Below, piece by piece: positions 1 through 7,853 of a stretch of 64,000 nt of DNA. Under the pieces are notes generated by a model. That model was not told the DNA's origin and searched no databases. It saw only the letters and a program-made list of their open reading frames with translations. How positions within the stretch are numbered: the stretch's first letter is position 1; every line of letters starts with the position of its first letter. Position numbers and translations under genes: made by a program. Origin of the DNA: an uncultured Synergistales bacterium (GTDB lineage: Bacteria; Synergistota; Synergistia; Synergistales; Aminobacteriaceae); contig CAJOGI010000004.1 of the NCBI GenBank assembly GCA_905234075.1, forward strand, positions 1-64,000. The letters are read 5' to 3'.

Positions 1-1122
1 CTCAACTAAAATTTCAAGCTCTTGGCCTTCAAATAACCTGCTCCTGTCGTCTGCTATTTCGCTTTGAAATTCGAGAACTTCTCCGCAGCGTTCTTCGGCA
101 GTCTCGCGTGAGACTTGTTTGTCGAAACCTGCCCCCCTCGTTCCTTCTTCGGGTGAATAGGGAAAAACTCCGACGCGGTCAAATTCAATTTCGCTCAAAA
201 ATTCTAAAACTTTCTCAAATTTTTTTCTTGTCTCGCCGGGAAATCCCGTCATTATTGTTGTCCTCAACGTGAATAAATTATCAACGCCCCGAATGTAATT
301 AAAAATTTTTTCCATGTGGCCTTCAGGGCACGGCCTGTTCATTTTCGCTAAAATTTCTGAATCAGCGTGCTGTATCGGAATGTCGAGATAGTGCAAAACT
401 TTTTCATGAGACATCAAAAAATCTATCAGCCCTTCATTAACTCTGTTCGGGTGCAGATATAAAAGCCTAAGCCACGTTCCATCGGGAAGCTCCCTATTAA
501 GTTCGCGGATTAAAGTTTTCAAGTCCGTTCCGTCGTTGAAATCCTGTCCGTAAACCGTCAAGTCCTGACCGACAAGGCATAATTCCTTAGCACCGGCAGC
601 GCAGAGCATCAAAGCCTCATCGATTAAATTTTTTAACGGCACGCTCCGCAGTCTTCCCCTTATTGAAGGGATTGCGCAATACGAGCATAAAGTGTTACAG
701 CCCTCGCTGATTTTTAAGTATCGCGTCCAAAATTTTTTATCGAGGGCGTGAGAAATTATTTTGCAGTTAGCGTTGAAATTTCCGCCGAGAAAATTAATAA
801 TCCCCTCCCATTCTTCAGAACGCGCAAATAAATCGACCGTCGGAAATTCTTTTTTCAAATCTTTTTCGTAACGGTTGACGAGACAGCCGAGTACGATTAA
901 TTTTTTTATTGTGCCGTTATTTTTTAATTCTTCGAGGTCAATTATCGCGTCAATATTTTCTTTCACAGCGTCTACAATAAAACCGCAAGTATTAATAATT
1001 GCGGCTTCTGCGTTTTTTGCTTCGTCTTCTATTTCATGGCCGGCAGCCCTCAGCAATGCGGTTAAGTGTTCGCTGTCCGCAGTGTTCTTGGCACAGCCCA
1101 TGCTTAAAATAAAAATCTTCAT
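1..1122 (-). CDS. rimO: RimO, ribosomal protein S12 methylthiotransferase (3' end cut by window edge)
   Basis: Radical-SAM enzyme that methylthiolates a conserved Asp of ribosomal protein S12. The reading frame starts at an ATG (1122-1120) and runs off the left edge, so 374 codons are visible of a family length near 440. The N-terminal MTTase domain has Cys10, Cys46 and Cys80 for one 4Fe-4S cluster. The radical-SAM motif CNTLCSYC (Cys142, 146, 149) holds the other. The stretch DIPIQHAD and the start MKIFILSMGCAKN favour RimO over MiaB, which is present separately at 10596-11924. The start overlaps the stop of the upstream Mrr-like gene by 4 bases (ATGA), so the two are probably translationally coupled. 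The missing part should be the end of the TRAM domain. Confidence 0.9.
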   Translation of the reverse strand, partial: MKIFILSMGCAKNTADSEHLTALLRAAGHEIEDEAKNAEAAIINTCGFIVDAVKENIDAIIDLEELKNNGTIKKLIVLGCLVNRYEKDLKKEFPTVDLFARSEEWEGIINFLGGNFNANCKIISHALDKKFWTRYLKISEGCNTLCSYCAIPSIRGRLRSVPLKNLIDEALMLCAAGAKELCLVGQDLTVYGQDFNDGTDLKTLIRELNRELPDGTWLRLLYLHPNRVNEGLIDFLMSHEKVLHYLDIPIQHADSEILAKMNRPCPEGHMEKIFNYIRGVDNLFTLRTTIMTGFPGETRKKFEKVLEFLSEIEFDRVGVFPYSPEEGTRGAGFDKQVSRETAEERCGEVLEFQSEIADDRSRLFEGQELEILVE

Positions 1123-2171
1123 GAATTTTTGTATTCGCTGAAGCTTTCCTCGTCGATTGATTTAAGCTCAAAAATTCTTTCAGTGTTGACACAGAAATTA
1201 TGGCTTATCATAAGCCCTGCTAATTTTTTGCCGTCTATTAACATAATTCTTTCATCATTGGCGCAAATTTCAGCCTGCTCTGAAAAAGTCCCAAGCGTCG
1301 CAAAAAGCCCCTTGCCTCCCTTGTCAGCTAAAGCGTCTACAAAATCCTGCATGTCTGCTTTTCCGACTGACTTTTCCGGCGAAAGTTTACGCGCTTGAAT
1401 ATAAATCGGAGTCATCTCGGCCTTGTCCTCAAGAATTACGCCGTGAATTAAATCGCTTCCTGCGGCTTCGTTAGTGTAGCGGGCATTTTGAAAAACCCTG
1501 TAGCCCATCTTTGAAAGCAGATCCATAACTAGAGCGCGGAAAGTATCCTGATGAAGTGCCGCAGTTTTTTCGAGAACTGTCTCGGCAAGTTTTTCGTTAT
1601 ATTTTTTCAGAACATTCTCAATATCGTGGGTTTCGCTCAAATTGTCTTCCCTCTCTTCGTAGTTTTCGCTCTCTGCTGTTATTTCTTCCTGCGATTCAAA
1701 ATTTTGTTCCGGCTCTTCAGCTTCATTAGCTTCTTCCGATTCTGCGTCAGTGTCTATCGGGTCATCTTGATCAAGAAATTCTTCCGGCTCCGGCTCATTG
1801 TCATTAACAACTTCTTCTTCGGGTGCGTCTAAAAATTCCTGCTCCGAAAAATCAACGGGAATTTCCTGTTCCTGTTCCGGCTCGTCATTAACTTTCAACT
1901 CCGACTCTAAATGCTCAAGCCCGGCCCGCGTAATCATGTAAATATTTTTTGAGGGGTGAGAAAGAAATTTATTTTTCCTTAAATATTTTTGTGCTTCGCT
2001 AATATTATTCTTGAAAGCTGTTTTCTCTGCGGACGACATTTCTTCGAGACTTACGCCGAGATTTTCAGCTACGATTTCAAGAATTTCATTTATTGAAAAA
2101 CTATGCGGCGTTTCGTCCTTAAAGGCCTCAAGCAGCGGCAATCGTATTTCTTTAGCGTCTGGAATTGGCAT
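1119..2171 (-). CDS. Mrr-like protein with winged-helix N-terminus and altered active site
   Basis: A 350-aa protein in three parts. Residues 1-90 look like the Mrr_N winged helix. Residues 95-195 are a very acidic Glu/Asp linker. Residues 205-335 match the Mrr restriction-endonuclease fold. In Mrr enzymes the core reads GGIDG followed by YIQAK; here the equivalents read LIHG and YIQARK, so the usual Asp is His and the usual Lys is Arg. The downstream LIDGKKLAGLMISHN matches the Mrr end of domain. The gene overlaps rimO by 4 bases. A paralogue with the same two changes lies at 56888-57415. It may be a modified-DNA-binding protein, an atypical nuclease or a non-catalytic relative; family membership is fairly sure, activity is not. 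Confidence 0.75.
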   Translation of the reverse strand: MPIPDAKEIRLPLLEAFKDETPHSFSINEILEIVAENLGVSLEEMSSAEKTAFKNNISEAQKYLRKNKFLSHPSKNIYMITRAGLEHLESELKVNDEPEQEQEIPVDFSEQEFLDAPEEEVVNDNEPEPEEFLDQDDPIDTDAESEEANEAEEPEQNFESQEEITAESENYEEREDNLSETHDIENVLKKYNEKLAETVLEKTAALHQDTFRALVMDLLSKMGYRVFQNARYTNEAAGSDLIHGVILEDKAEMTPIYIQARKLSPEKSVGKADMQDFVDALADKGGKGLFATLGTFSEQAEICANDERIMLIDGKKLAGLMISHNFCVNTERIFELKSIDEESFSEYKNS

Positions 2172-2510
2172 AAAATTTCACCTTTCTTTTATTTTTTACA
2201 TCGTGATAGCTTTGAAAATTATACTTCAAAAATTTTATGCTAAAATATTTTAATCAAGATTTATAAAAAATTACGGATCAGAAAAATTACAACTACATTT
2301 ACACCTACAAAAATTTCAAAAATTTTTTGCGCCCGTAAAATTTTACAGAGCCGATTAAAAAAATAGAATCAAAAATTTTTCAAGAGACCCCAGAAAAAAA
2401 TTTTTCATTTCTAAATTTTTTCTCGTGTGTTATCATTTACGGCAATTCCAAATAAAAGTTCATAAAATATTTTTAACAATTTTATTTTTTTCAGGAGGGA
2501 ATATTTTTGC
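2172..2510. other. AT-rich divergent intergenic region, no gene seen
   Basis: This 339-base gap separates the leftward Mrr-like gene from the rightward FMN-binding gene and must hold both promoters. On the minus strand a TATAAT lies at 2223-2218, about 45 bases before the Mrr-like start, without a clear -35. The stretch 2332-2380 is a copy of a dispersed repeat that recurs at 29120-29169. No open frame with a ribosome binding site was found. Confidence 0.5.
2336..2379. repeat. Dispersed intergenic repeat R2, copy 1
   Basis: About 44 bases from AAAATTTTAC to ATAGAATCAAAAATTTTT, nearly matching 29126-29169, with roughly six differences clustered in the middle. Both copies are in intergenic DNA. 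Its function is unknown. Confidence 0.55.
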
Positions 2511-2849
2511 GTGAAGAAATTTTTTAGTTTTATTCTTGCCGTGTGTTTTATTCTTACAGCTGCATGTGCGTTTGCATTCACGCCCGGCACATATGAAGGC
2601 GAAGGCAAAGGCTATAGCGAGAACGAGCCGGTCAAAGTAAGAGTTACGGTTGATGCTGAAAAAATCACAGCCGTTGAGATTGACGTGTCCGAAGAGCAGC
2701 AGCCGTTCGCAGCATCGATTTTTCCCAAGTATATCGAGGCATTAATCGGACGCACTGACGGAAACATTGACGCTATAGCAGGCGCAACAGTATCAAGAAA
2801 CGGCATTGCCGAAGCTGTCAATAAGGCTTTAGAAAAAGCCTCAAAATAA
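2511..2849 (+). CDS. Exported small FMN-binding domain protein
   Basis: A 112-aa protein with a Sec signal peptide (about residues 1-22, cut after AFA) and one FMN_bind domain. The motif DAIAGATVS near residues 84-92 fits the ApbE flavinylation signal, in which FMN is attached covalently to the Thr. It should act outside the cytoplasmic membrane as a small flavin electron carrier. A GTG start at 2511 is chosen because AGGAGG lies at 2493-2498 upstream. The sequence is nearly the same as the modules in the next gene 24 bases downstream, so it looks like one unit of a tandem duplication. It probably passes electrons to or from the flavocytochrome c at 3389-5623; that link is an inference from position. 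Confidence 0.85.
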   Translation: MKKFFSFILAVCFILTAACAFAFTPGTYEGEGKGYSENEPVKVRVTVDAEKITAVEIDVSEEQQPFAASIFPKYIEALIGRTDGNIDAIAGATVSRNGIAEAVNKALEKASK

Positions 2850-2873
2850 TTTTTCACAGAAGGGAAGATTTTT

Positions 2874-3077
2874 ATGAAGAAATTTTTTAGTTTTGTTCTT
2901 GCCGTATGTTTTACTCTTACGGCTTCGTTTGCGTTTGCATTCACGCCCGGCACATACGAGGGCGAAGGCAAAGGCTACAGCGAGACCGCGCCGGTTAAAG
3001 TAAAAGTTACGGTTGACGCGGAAAAAATCACAGCCGTTGAAATTGACGCACCCGAAGAACAGCCGTTCGGAGACTGA
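2874..3077 (+). pseudogene. Signal peptide plus first half of FMN-binding module, cut by frameshift
   Basis: The first 67 codons of what should be one long flavocytochrome c gene. They encode a signal peptide almost identical to that of the gene before it, then the start of an FMN_bind domain. The frame ends at a TGA (3075-3077). Compared with the next repeat unit (3189 onward), 41 bases are missing just before that stop, and 41 is not a multiple of three. The coding sequence resumes in another frame at about 3072. This fragment supplies the only export signal for the FAD domain downstream. Either the gene is broken in this strain, or the tandem repeats were misassembled. Confidence 0.7.
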
Positions 3078-3423
3078 CGGCAACATTGACGCCATAAGCA
3101 CTGCAACAATGTCGCGCAACGGCATTCAGGAAGCTGTCAATAAAGCGTTAGAAAAAGCCAGCGGACCTAAAGAAGAATCTAAAAAGGGTTTCACGCCCGG
3201 CACATACGAAGGCGAAGGCAAAGGTTACAGCGAGACCGCGCCTGTTAAAGTAAAAGTTACGGTTGACGCGGAAAAAATCACAGCCGTTGAAATTGACGCA
3301 CCCGAAGAACAGCCGTTCGGAGTTCCGAATTTTCCGAAGTATATCGAGGCATTAATCGGACGCACTGACGGCTATAACAAGCGCAACAATGTCGCGCAAC
3401 GGCATTCAGGAAGCTGTCAATAA
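3013..3423 (+). pseudogene. FMN-binding module fragments between two frameshifts
   Basis: Homologous coding begins at about 3072, not at the nominal frame start. It contains the end of one FMN_bind module, with DAISTATMS in place of the flavinylation motif, so its Gly is lost. It then has a linker and most of a second module that repeats 2943-3067 with about three base changes. Just after ALIGRTDG the sequence lacks a net 11 bases, between two GACG microhomologies, that include the flavinylation motif. The frame then runs out at 3423. The correct frame continues as the ORF at 3389-5623. See the preceding fragment for interpretation. Confidence 0.65.
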
Positions 3424-5623
3424 AGCGTTAGAAAAAGCAAAAGGCGGAAAGGACGCAGGGACTTCAGCTCCGCTTTCATTCACTCCCGGCGAATACACTG
3501 CGACTGCTGACGGCTATAACGGCCCTGTAACTGTCAAAGTAACTTTTGAATCCGATAAAATCAAAGGAATCGCCGTTGAGAAACATTCTGAGACGGCTCA
3601 CGTCGGCGACATAGCTTTTGACATAATGATCCCCGAAATGATTCAGGCTAACGGCTCAGGAGTTGACGGCGTATCAGGCGCAACCTTCTCAACACGCGCC
3701 CTCCGTAATGCTGTGAACTCTGCTGCAGAGCAGGCCAAGTGCACAAATTTTGAAGCATTCAAAGCCGCTAAAGTTGAACACAAACCCGGCGAACCTATCA
3801 CTCTTCATTATGATGTCGTCATCGTTGGAGCAGGCGGAGCAGGAGTAGCAGCGGCGGCTCAAGCTGCTCAGGACGGCAACAAAGTCATAATCATTGAGAA
3901 AAATGCTGAAGTCGGCGGAAATACTCTCGTGTCGGGCGGACAATATCAAAGCGTCATGCCCTACCTTGTATGGGATCCGAAAAATCCTGACGCTGAGACG
4001 GGAATTTACGCTTTCACCGGCGCGGAATATCCGAAAGTTAAATCAGTGCAGGGCTGTATCAATGAGCTTAAAATGATTTTGAACTGGAGCGAGGCTCCGT
4101 TTGACGCTGACTATTATAAAACTCATGAATTTGTCGCCGGAGATGCCCTCGAACTTTCAAAGCACGGAGTACACGCGGAATACCTGCCCGTTTTGAAAGC
4201 ACTCAAGGCCGAAATTAAAGCCTATCTCGACTGGGCACAGCCGAAACTCGACGCAGGCACGCCCGAAAATCAATTAACTCTCTTCTCAACGCTTAACCTT
4301 CATATTTTCCAGACTTATTACGGCGGTTTGAGACAGAGCGCGGATAAATCACAATGGATTTACGGCGATGTCAATCTCGTTAAGCAGTTTATTGAGAAAG
4401 CGCAGGGCCTCAAAGAATGGCTCGAAGGCATGGGCTCAACTTTCAAAGAGGACGGCCAGCCTACTTTAATCGGCGCGTTGTGGTACCGCGAGAACGAATT
4501 TATCGGTGCTAACGTTGACACTGACGGAGACGGAACGCCCGAAAATTATCCGGGACGCTGGGGAACTTATTTTGTCGCTCCTATTAACGCTTTCTTAAAA
4601 GCTAATCAGGAAAACAGAATTATGCTCCGCACGACCGTTAAAGAGCTTATCAAAGAGAGCGGAAGGGTCTTTGGAGTTAAGGCACAGCGTTACGACGGCA
4701 CAGAAGTTACTGTTTACGCGGCGAAGGGCGTTATCCTTGCGACAGGCGGCTACGCAGCGAACATAAAGAAAGTTCTTGACGAAAACGTTTACTGGTCGCC
4801 GGAATATCTTTCACTCTCAACGAAAACTACAAACCGTTCATCGCTTCAGGGCGACGGCATAACAATGGCACAGGCAGCAGGAGCAAACGCTACGGGCTTG
4901 GGCTTCACACAGTTAATGCCGATTTCGTGGATTGACAACGGAAATTTAGCTTTTGGCGGCGGTAACTATGCCTGCTGGATCAATCCGAACACGGGCAAGA
5001 GATTTGTTGACGAAGGCTCGGAGCGCGACGTTCTTTCACTCGCTGAATTTAGAAACGGAATGGACTACAAAGGAAGCAAGGGAGTTTTCTTGGAATTTTA
5101 TAACGTTGAGCAGAAGATGCCCGCGCCTACACAGCTTCCTGAGACGGGAGACTTCGCAGGGCGTTACTACAGGCGCAAAATTTCAGAGCTTCCTGAACTT
5201 TTCAAAGAGCTTGGAGTCAAGGCTGACCCGAAAGTCGTTGAGGAGACGATCAGAAATTACGACAAGGCTGTAATGTCCGGCAAAGATTTTCCTGATGTCG
5301 GCAAGGCAATCGCTTCGAGGCCGGTCGGCAACGTTCAGAAAAATGCTGACGGAAGTTATAACCCGGATACTTACGATTTAGACAATACCGTAATGACGAT
5401 AAGATTAATGGCACCGAGTACGCACCACACGATGGGCGGACTTGTCGTTGATGAAGAGAGACACGTTTTAACGCCCGAAGGAAGAATTATTCCGGGACTT
5501 TACGCGGCCGGCGAAGTTACCGGCGGTATTCACGGAGGCAACAGGCTCGGCGGAAACGCGATCACCGAAATTTTTGTTTCAGGTCGTATCGCTGCGTCAT
5601 CTCTTAACGCGGACAATAAATAA
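3389..5623 (+). CDS. Flavocytochrome c family reductase: FMN-binding plus FAD-binding fumarate/urocanate reductase-like domain
   Basis: A 744-aa frame. Residues 1-20 are the tail of an upstream FMN module. Residues about 30-110 form an intact FMN_bind domain with the flavinylation motif DGVSGATFS. Residues about 140-740 form the FAD_binding_2 reductase domain: FAD motif VVIVGAGGAGVAAA, GGNTLVSGGQ, then HHTMGGLVVDEERHV and GNRLGGNAITEIFVSGR near the C-terminus. Such enzymes reduce fumarate, urocanate or other enoates as periplasmic terminal reductases. The substrate cannot be told from sequence alone. The ATG at 3389 has no ribosome binding site and no signal peptide, so the true gene almost certainly starts at 2874, with two frameshifts intervening. 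A heptad-repeat terminator follows. Confidence 0.85.
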   Translation: MSRNGIQEAVNKALEKAKGGKDAGTSAPLSFTPGEYTATADGYNGPVTVKVTFESDKIKGIAVEKHSETAHVGDIAFDIMIPEMIQANGSGVDGVSGATFSTRALRNAVNSAAEQAKCTNFEAFKAAKVEHKPGEPITLHYDVVIVGAGGAGVAAAAQAAQDGNKVIIIEKNAEVGGNTLVSGGQYQSVMPYLVWDPKNPDAETGIYAFTGAEYPKVKSVQGCINELKMILNWSEAPFDADYYKTHEFVAGDALELSKHGVHAEYLPVLKALKAEIKAYLDWAQPKLDAGTPENQLTLFSTLNLHIFQTYYGGLRQSADKSQWIYGDVNLVKQFIEKAQGLKEWLEGMGSTFKEDGQPTLIGALWYRENEFIGANVDTDGDGTPENYPGRWGTYFVAPINAFLKANQENRIMLRTTVKELIKESGRVFGVKAQRYDGTEVTVYAAKGVILATGGYAANIKKVLDENVYWSPEYLSLSTKTTNRSSLQGDGITMAQAAGANATGLGFTQLMPISWIDNGNLAFGGGNYACWINPNTGKRFVDEGSERDVLSLAEFRNGMDYKGSKGVFLEFYNVEQKMPAPTQLPETGDFAGRYYRRKISELPELFKELGVKADPKVVEETIRNYDKAVMSGKDFPDVGKAIASRPVGNVQKNADGSYNPDTYDLDNTVMTIRLMAPSTHHTMGGLVVDEERHVLTPEGRIIPGLYAAGEVTGGIHGGNRLGGNAITEIFVSGRIAASSLNADNK

Positions 5624-5627
5624 AAAA

Positions 5628-5658
5628 GTTAGGAGTTAGGAATTAGGAGTTAGGAGTT
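5628..5658. repeat. Heptad repeat TTAGGAG/TTAGGAA (site 1)
   Basis: Four tandem heptamers of the form TTAGGAR directly after the flavocytochrome stop. They form the left arm of the terminator below. The same unit recurs at about ten other gene junctions in the window. Confidence 0.75.
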
Positions 5659-5689
5659 AAAAAAAATTTCCTAATTCCTAATTTTTTTT
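5636..5689 (+). terminator. Terminator built from heptad repeats
   Basis: Perfect 13-bp stem TTAGGAATTAGGA (5636-5648) with TCCTAATTCCTAA (5669-5681), followed by eight T. It lies between the flavocytochrome gene and the convergent DUF457 gene. Confidence 0.8.
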
Positions 5690-5690
5690 G

Positions 5691-6230
5691 TTAAATATTT
5701 TTCCATAAGACCTTTAGAAAATTTATCGCGCTGTCTACTGTAAAAAATCTCACGGAAAACGCGAGCATAGAAAGTAATACGCAGCACAAAATAAAATTTC
5801 TTTCGCCCCTGCTCACTTCGCCGATCTTCTTCGACATGTGAAAGACATGAAGCCCGATACTTCTCTTCCATGGAAATAAAAACGGCACCGTTCCGCACCA
5901 TGCGTCTTCTAAAATATGAAGCAGGCAGCCCATCAGCCAAAAGCCGGCGCAGGCCCACACGTCATAGTGAGCGTTGCGGCCGTCAACTAAGGCTGACAGT
6001 CTCGGAACTATCCAGCCCGAACGTTTGAAGCATGCATACGCCATAACCGCCCAAGGGACAAACCAGTGTGTCCAGCGTCTGTGCCAACGGTTGCGCCTCT
6101 TGCCAAAAAATACGTATTCAGAAGAATCCGGAAAGGTACTGCCGAAAAAGCTAAATAACGCCGCAAGCGGCGAACCTGTCGCACCTAAAACTATTGCTGT
6201 CGTTGAAAGTCTGTGTCCTTTTCCTGTCAT
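5691..6230 (-). CDS. Membrane-bound metal-dependent hydrolase-like protein (DUF457/YdjM family)
   Basis: A 179-aa membrane protein. The N-terminus MTGKGHRLSTTAIVLGATG, the conserved DSSEYVFFG and the His/Arg-rich RRNRWHRRWTHW segment match the YdjM/DUF457 family of small inner-membrane proteins, described as metal-dependent hydrolases. About four membrane segments can be seen, with conserved His residues near the membrane faces. It is transcribed divergently from cobU, whose start lies about 75 bases away. The 3' end reaches the heptad terminator at 5636-5689. The biochemical role of the family is not established. Confidence 0.7.
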   Translation of the reverse strand: MTGKGHRLSTTAIVLGATGSPLAALFSFFGSTFPDSSEYVFFGKRRNRWHRRWTHWFVPWAVMAYACFKRSGWIVPRLSALVDGRNAHYDVWACAGFWLMGCLLHILEDAWCGTVPFLFPWKRSIGLHVFHMSKKIGEVSRGERNFILCCVLLSMLAFSVRFFTVDSAINFLKVLWKNI

Positions 6231-6305
6231 TTTTATTTTTTTTAAGAAAACCTTTGCTAGAATTAATGAAAGATAAAAATTTAAGTTATTATAGCAAAAA
6301 CAGAC

Positions 6306-6815
6306 ATGTTTATTTTTATTTGCGGAACATCTGGAAGCGGTAAAAGTTTTTACGCGGAAGAAAGATTAGAAAATTTCAGCGGCTCTCAAAAATTTTACAT
6401 AGCTACGGCAAAAATTTATGATGAAGAAATGCGCGAGCGCGTCAAAAAACATAAGGCCATGAGAAAAAATAAAGGCTTCGCAACGATTGAAAAAACTTTT
6501 GACGTAGGGACGATAAAAATTCCCGGTGCTTCAAGCGTTTTGGTCGAAGCTCTTACGACTTGGCTCGCTAATGAAATGTTTGAGCACGAAGAAAAATTTT
6601 CAGCGGCTGAAAAAATTTTGGGAGATTTTCACGCGCTGAAAGCCCGGTGCAAAAATATAATTTTAGTCTCTGATGATATTTTTTCCGATGGAATTATTTA
6701 TGATGAACTGACGGAACAATATATAAAGGCACTGGCAGGACTTACAAAAAACTTCGCCGCCGAAGCTGACGAAGTTATCGAGTGCTTTGCTGGCCTGCCG
6801 ATACGATTGAAATAG
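6306..6815 (+). CDS. cobU: CobU/CobP, adenosylcobinamide kinase/guanylyltransferase
   Basis: A 169-aa enzyme that phosphorylates adenosylcobinamide and adds GMP, a step in assembling or salvaging the B12 nucleotide loop. Evidence is the Walker A GTSGSGKS at residues 7-14, the family signature FYIATAKIYDEEMRERVKKH, the segment VLVEALTTWLANE, and a length typical of CobU. No other cobalamin gene and no cobalamin riboswitch are seen nearby, so this may be a salvage gene or a detached part of the pathway. The gene ends three bases before the convergent ABC ATPase gene, with no room for a separate terminator. Confidence 0.88.
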   Translation: MFIFICGTSGSGKSFYAEERLENFSGSQKFYIATAKIYDEEMRERVKKHKAMRKNKGFATIEKTFDVGTIKIPGASSVLVEALTTWLANEMFEHEEKFSAAEKILGDFHALKARCKNIILVSDDIFSDGIIYDELTEQYIKALAGLTKNFAAEADEVIECFAGLPIRLK

Positions 6816-6818
6816 CTC

Positions 6819-7853
6819 TTACTTCTCGAATACGTGGTAAGTGTCAAAATCAAGCCATACATTCGCGCCGATTTCAATTTCTCCGTAAGTCCGGCCTTCT
6901 CTTATAACTCTTACTTCTGTTCCATCAACATCGATTCGACAGTCATTTACATCACCGAGATAATAAGCCTGCGAAAGTTTGCCGCATAATATCCCCTCGT
7001 CCGTCCTAATTTTTATGTTCTCAGGACGCACTGCGATGACGGCTTTTCCGCGTTTATCGCCTGAATATTTCATGACTTGGCCGCCGGAAAATTTTATTTC
7101 GCCCTCAAAAATATCAGCGTCAAGAAAATTTATTCTGCCGATAAAATCAGCTACAAATTGATTTGCAGGATTGCTATAGATATTTACAGGGCTGTCGATC
7201 TGCTGGACAATTCCATTATTAAACACAATGACTTTATCGCTCATTGCCATCGCTTCTGTTTGGTCATGCGTTACATAAACGACAGTTATGCCGAATTTTT
7301 TTTGCATTTCCTTAATTTCAAACCTCATTGTCTCTCTTAATTTAGCATCAAGATTGCTTAAAGGCTCGTCAAGCAGAAGGACACGAGGATTGCTCACCAA
7401 CGCACGACCGAGTGCAACTCTCTGCTGCTGTCCGCCTGAAAGTTCATTCGGCATACGCTCTGCATATTGAGATAAATCTACAGCTTTAAGAATTTCTGAA
7501 ACTCTTTTATTTCTTTCACTGCGCGGAATTTTTTGTATTTTCAGGGGGTACTCTACGTTCTCAAAAACATTCATGTGAGGCCAAACTGCATAAGATTGAA
7601 ATACCATTCCTATATTACGAAGATTAGGGGGGACAAAATTATTTGCACTGCTGACTGTTACATCATCAATTTTTATTTCGCCGGTTGTAGGTTTTTCAAA
7701 TCCTGCGATCATTCTTAGCAGAGTTGTTTTGCCGCAGCCTGAAGGCCCTAGTAACGTAACAAACTGCTTATCCTCGAAAACGCCGCTGAATTTTTTTATT
7801 ACTTCAACGTTGCCGTAATACTTCGTTATATTCGTCAATGTTATCGATGACAT
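6819..7853 (-). CDS. ABC transporter ATP-binding protein, Fe3+/spermidine importer type (FbpC/PotA-like)
   Basis: A 344-aa ATPase that powers the importer encoded upstream. It has Walker A GPSGCGKTT, Q-loop VFQSYAVWPHMNVFENV, signature LSGGQQQRVALGRAL, Walker B VLLLDEPLSNLDAKLR and H-loop VTHDQTEAM. A C-terminal TOBE-like region follows (AVRPENIKIRTDEG). The frame is open back to 8126, but the true start is taken as the ATG at 7853, which begins MSSITLTNITKYYGN and overlaps the permease stop by one base (TAATG). The upstream extension is only permease sequence in another frame. Confidence 0.9.
   Translation of the reverse strand: MSSITLTNITKYYGNVEVIKKFSGVFEDKQFVTLLGPSGCGKTTLLRMIAGFEKPTTGEIKIDDVTVSSANNFVPPNLRNIGMVFQSYAVWPHMNVFENVEYPLKIQKIPRSERNKRVSEILKAVDLSQYAERMPNELSGGQQQRVALGRALVSNPRVLLLDEPLSNLDAKLRETMRFEIKEMQKKFGITVVYVTHDQTEAMAMSDKVIVFNNGIVQQIDSPVNIYSNPANQFVADFIGRINFLDADIFEGEIKFSGGQVMKYSGDKRGKAVIAVRPENIKIRTDEGILCGKLSQAYYLGDVNDCRIDVDGTEVRVIREGRTYGEIEIGANVWLDFDTYHVFEK

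Noticed and set aside
2511-5623. Programmed ribosomal frameshifting in the flavocytochrome gene
   Set aside because: The frame changes coincide with 41- and 11-base deletions relative to intact repeats, not with slippery sites, so mutation or misassembly is simpler.
5628-5658. Heptad arrays as a CRISPR array or direct-repeat locus
   Set aside because: Units are seven bases without spacers, at many separate sites, and no cas gene is present.
6306-6815. Cobalamin riboswitch near cobU
   Set aside because: The 75-base upstream gap is too short and lacks the B12-box pattern.
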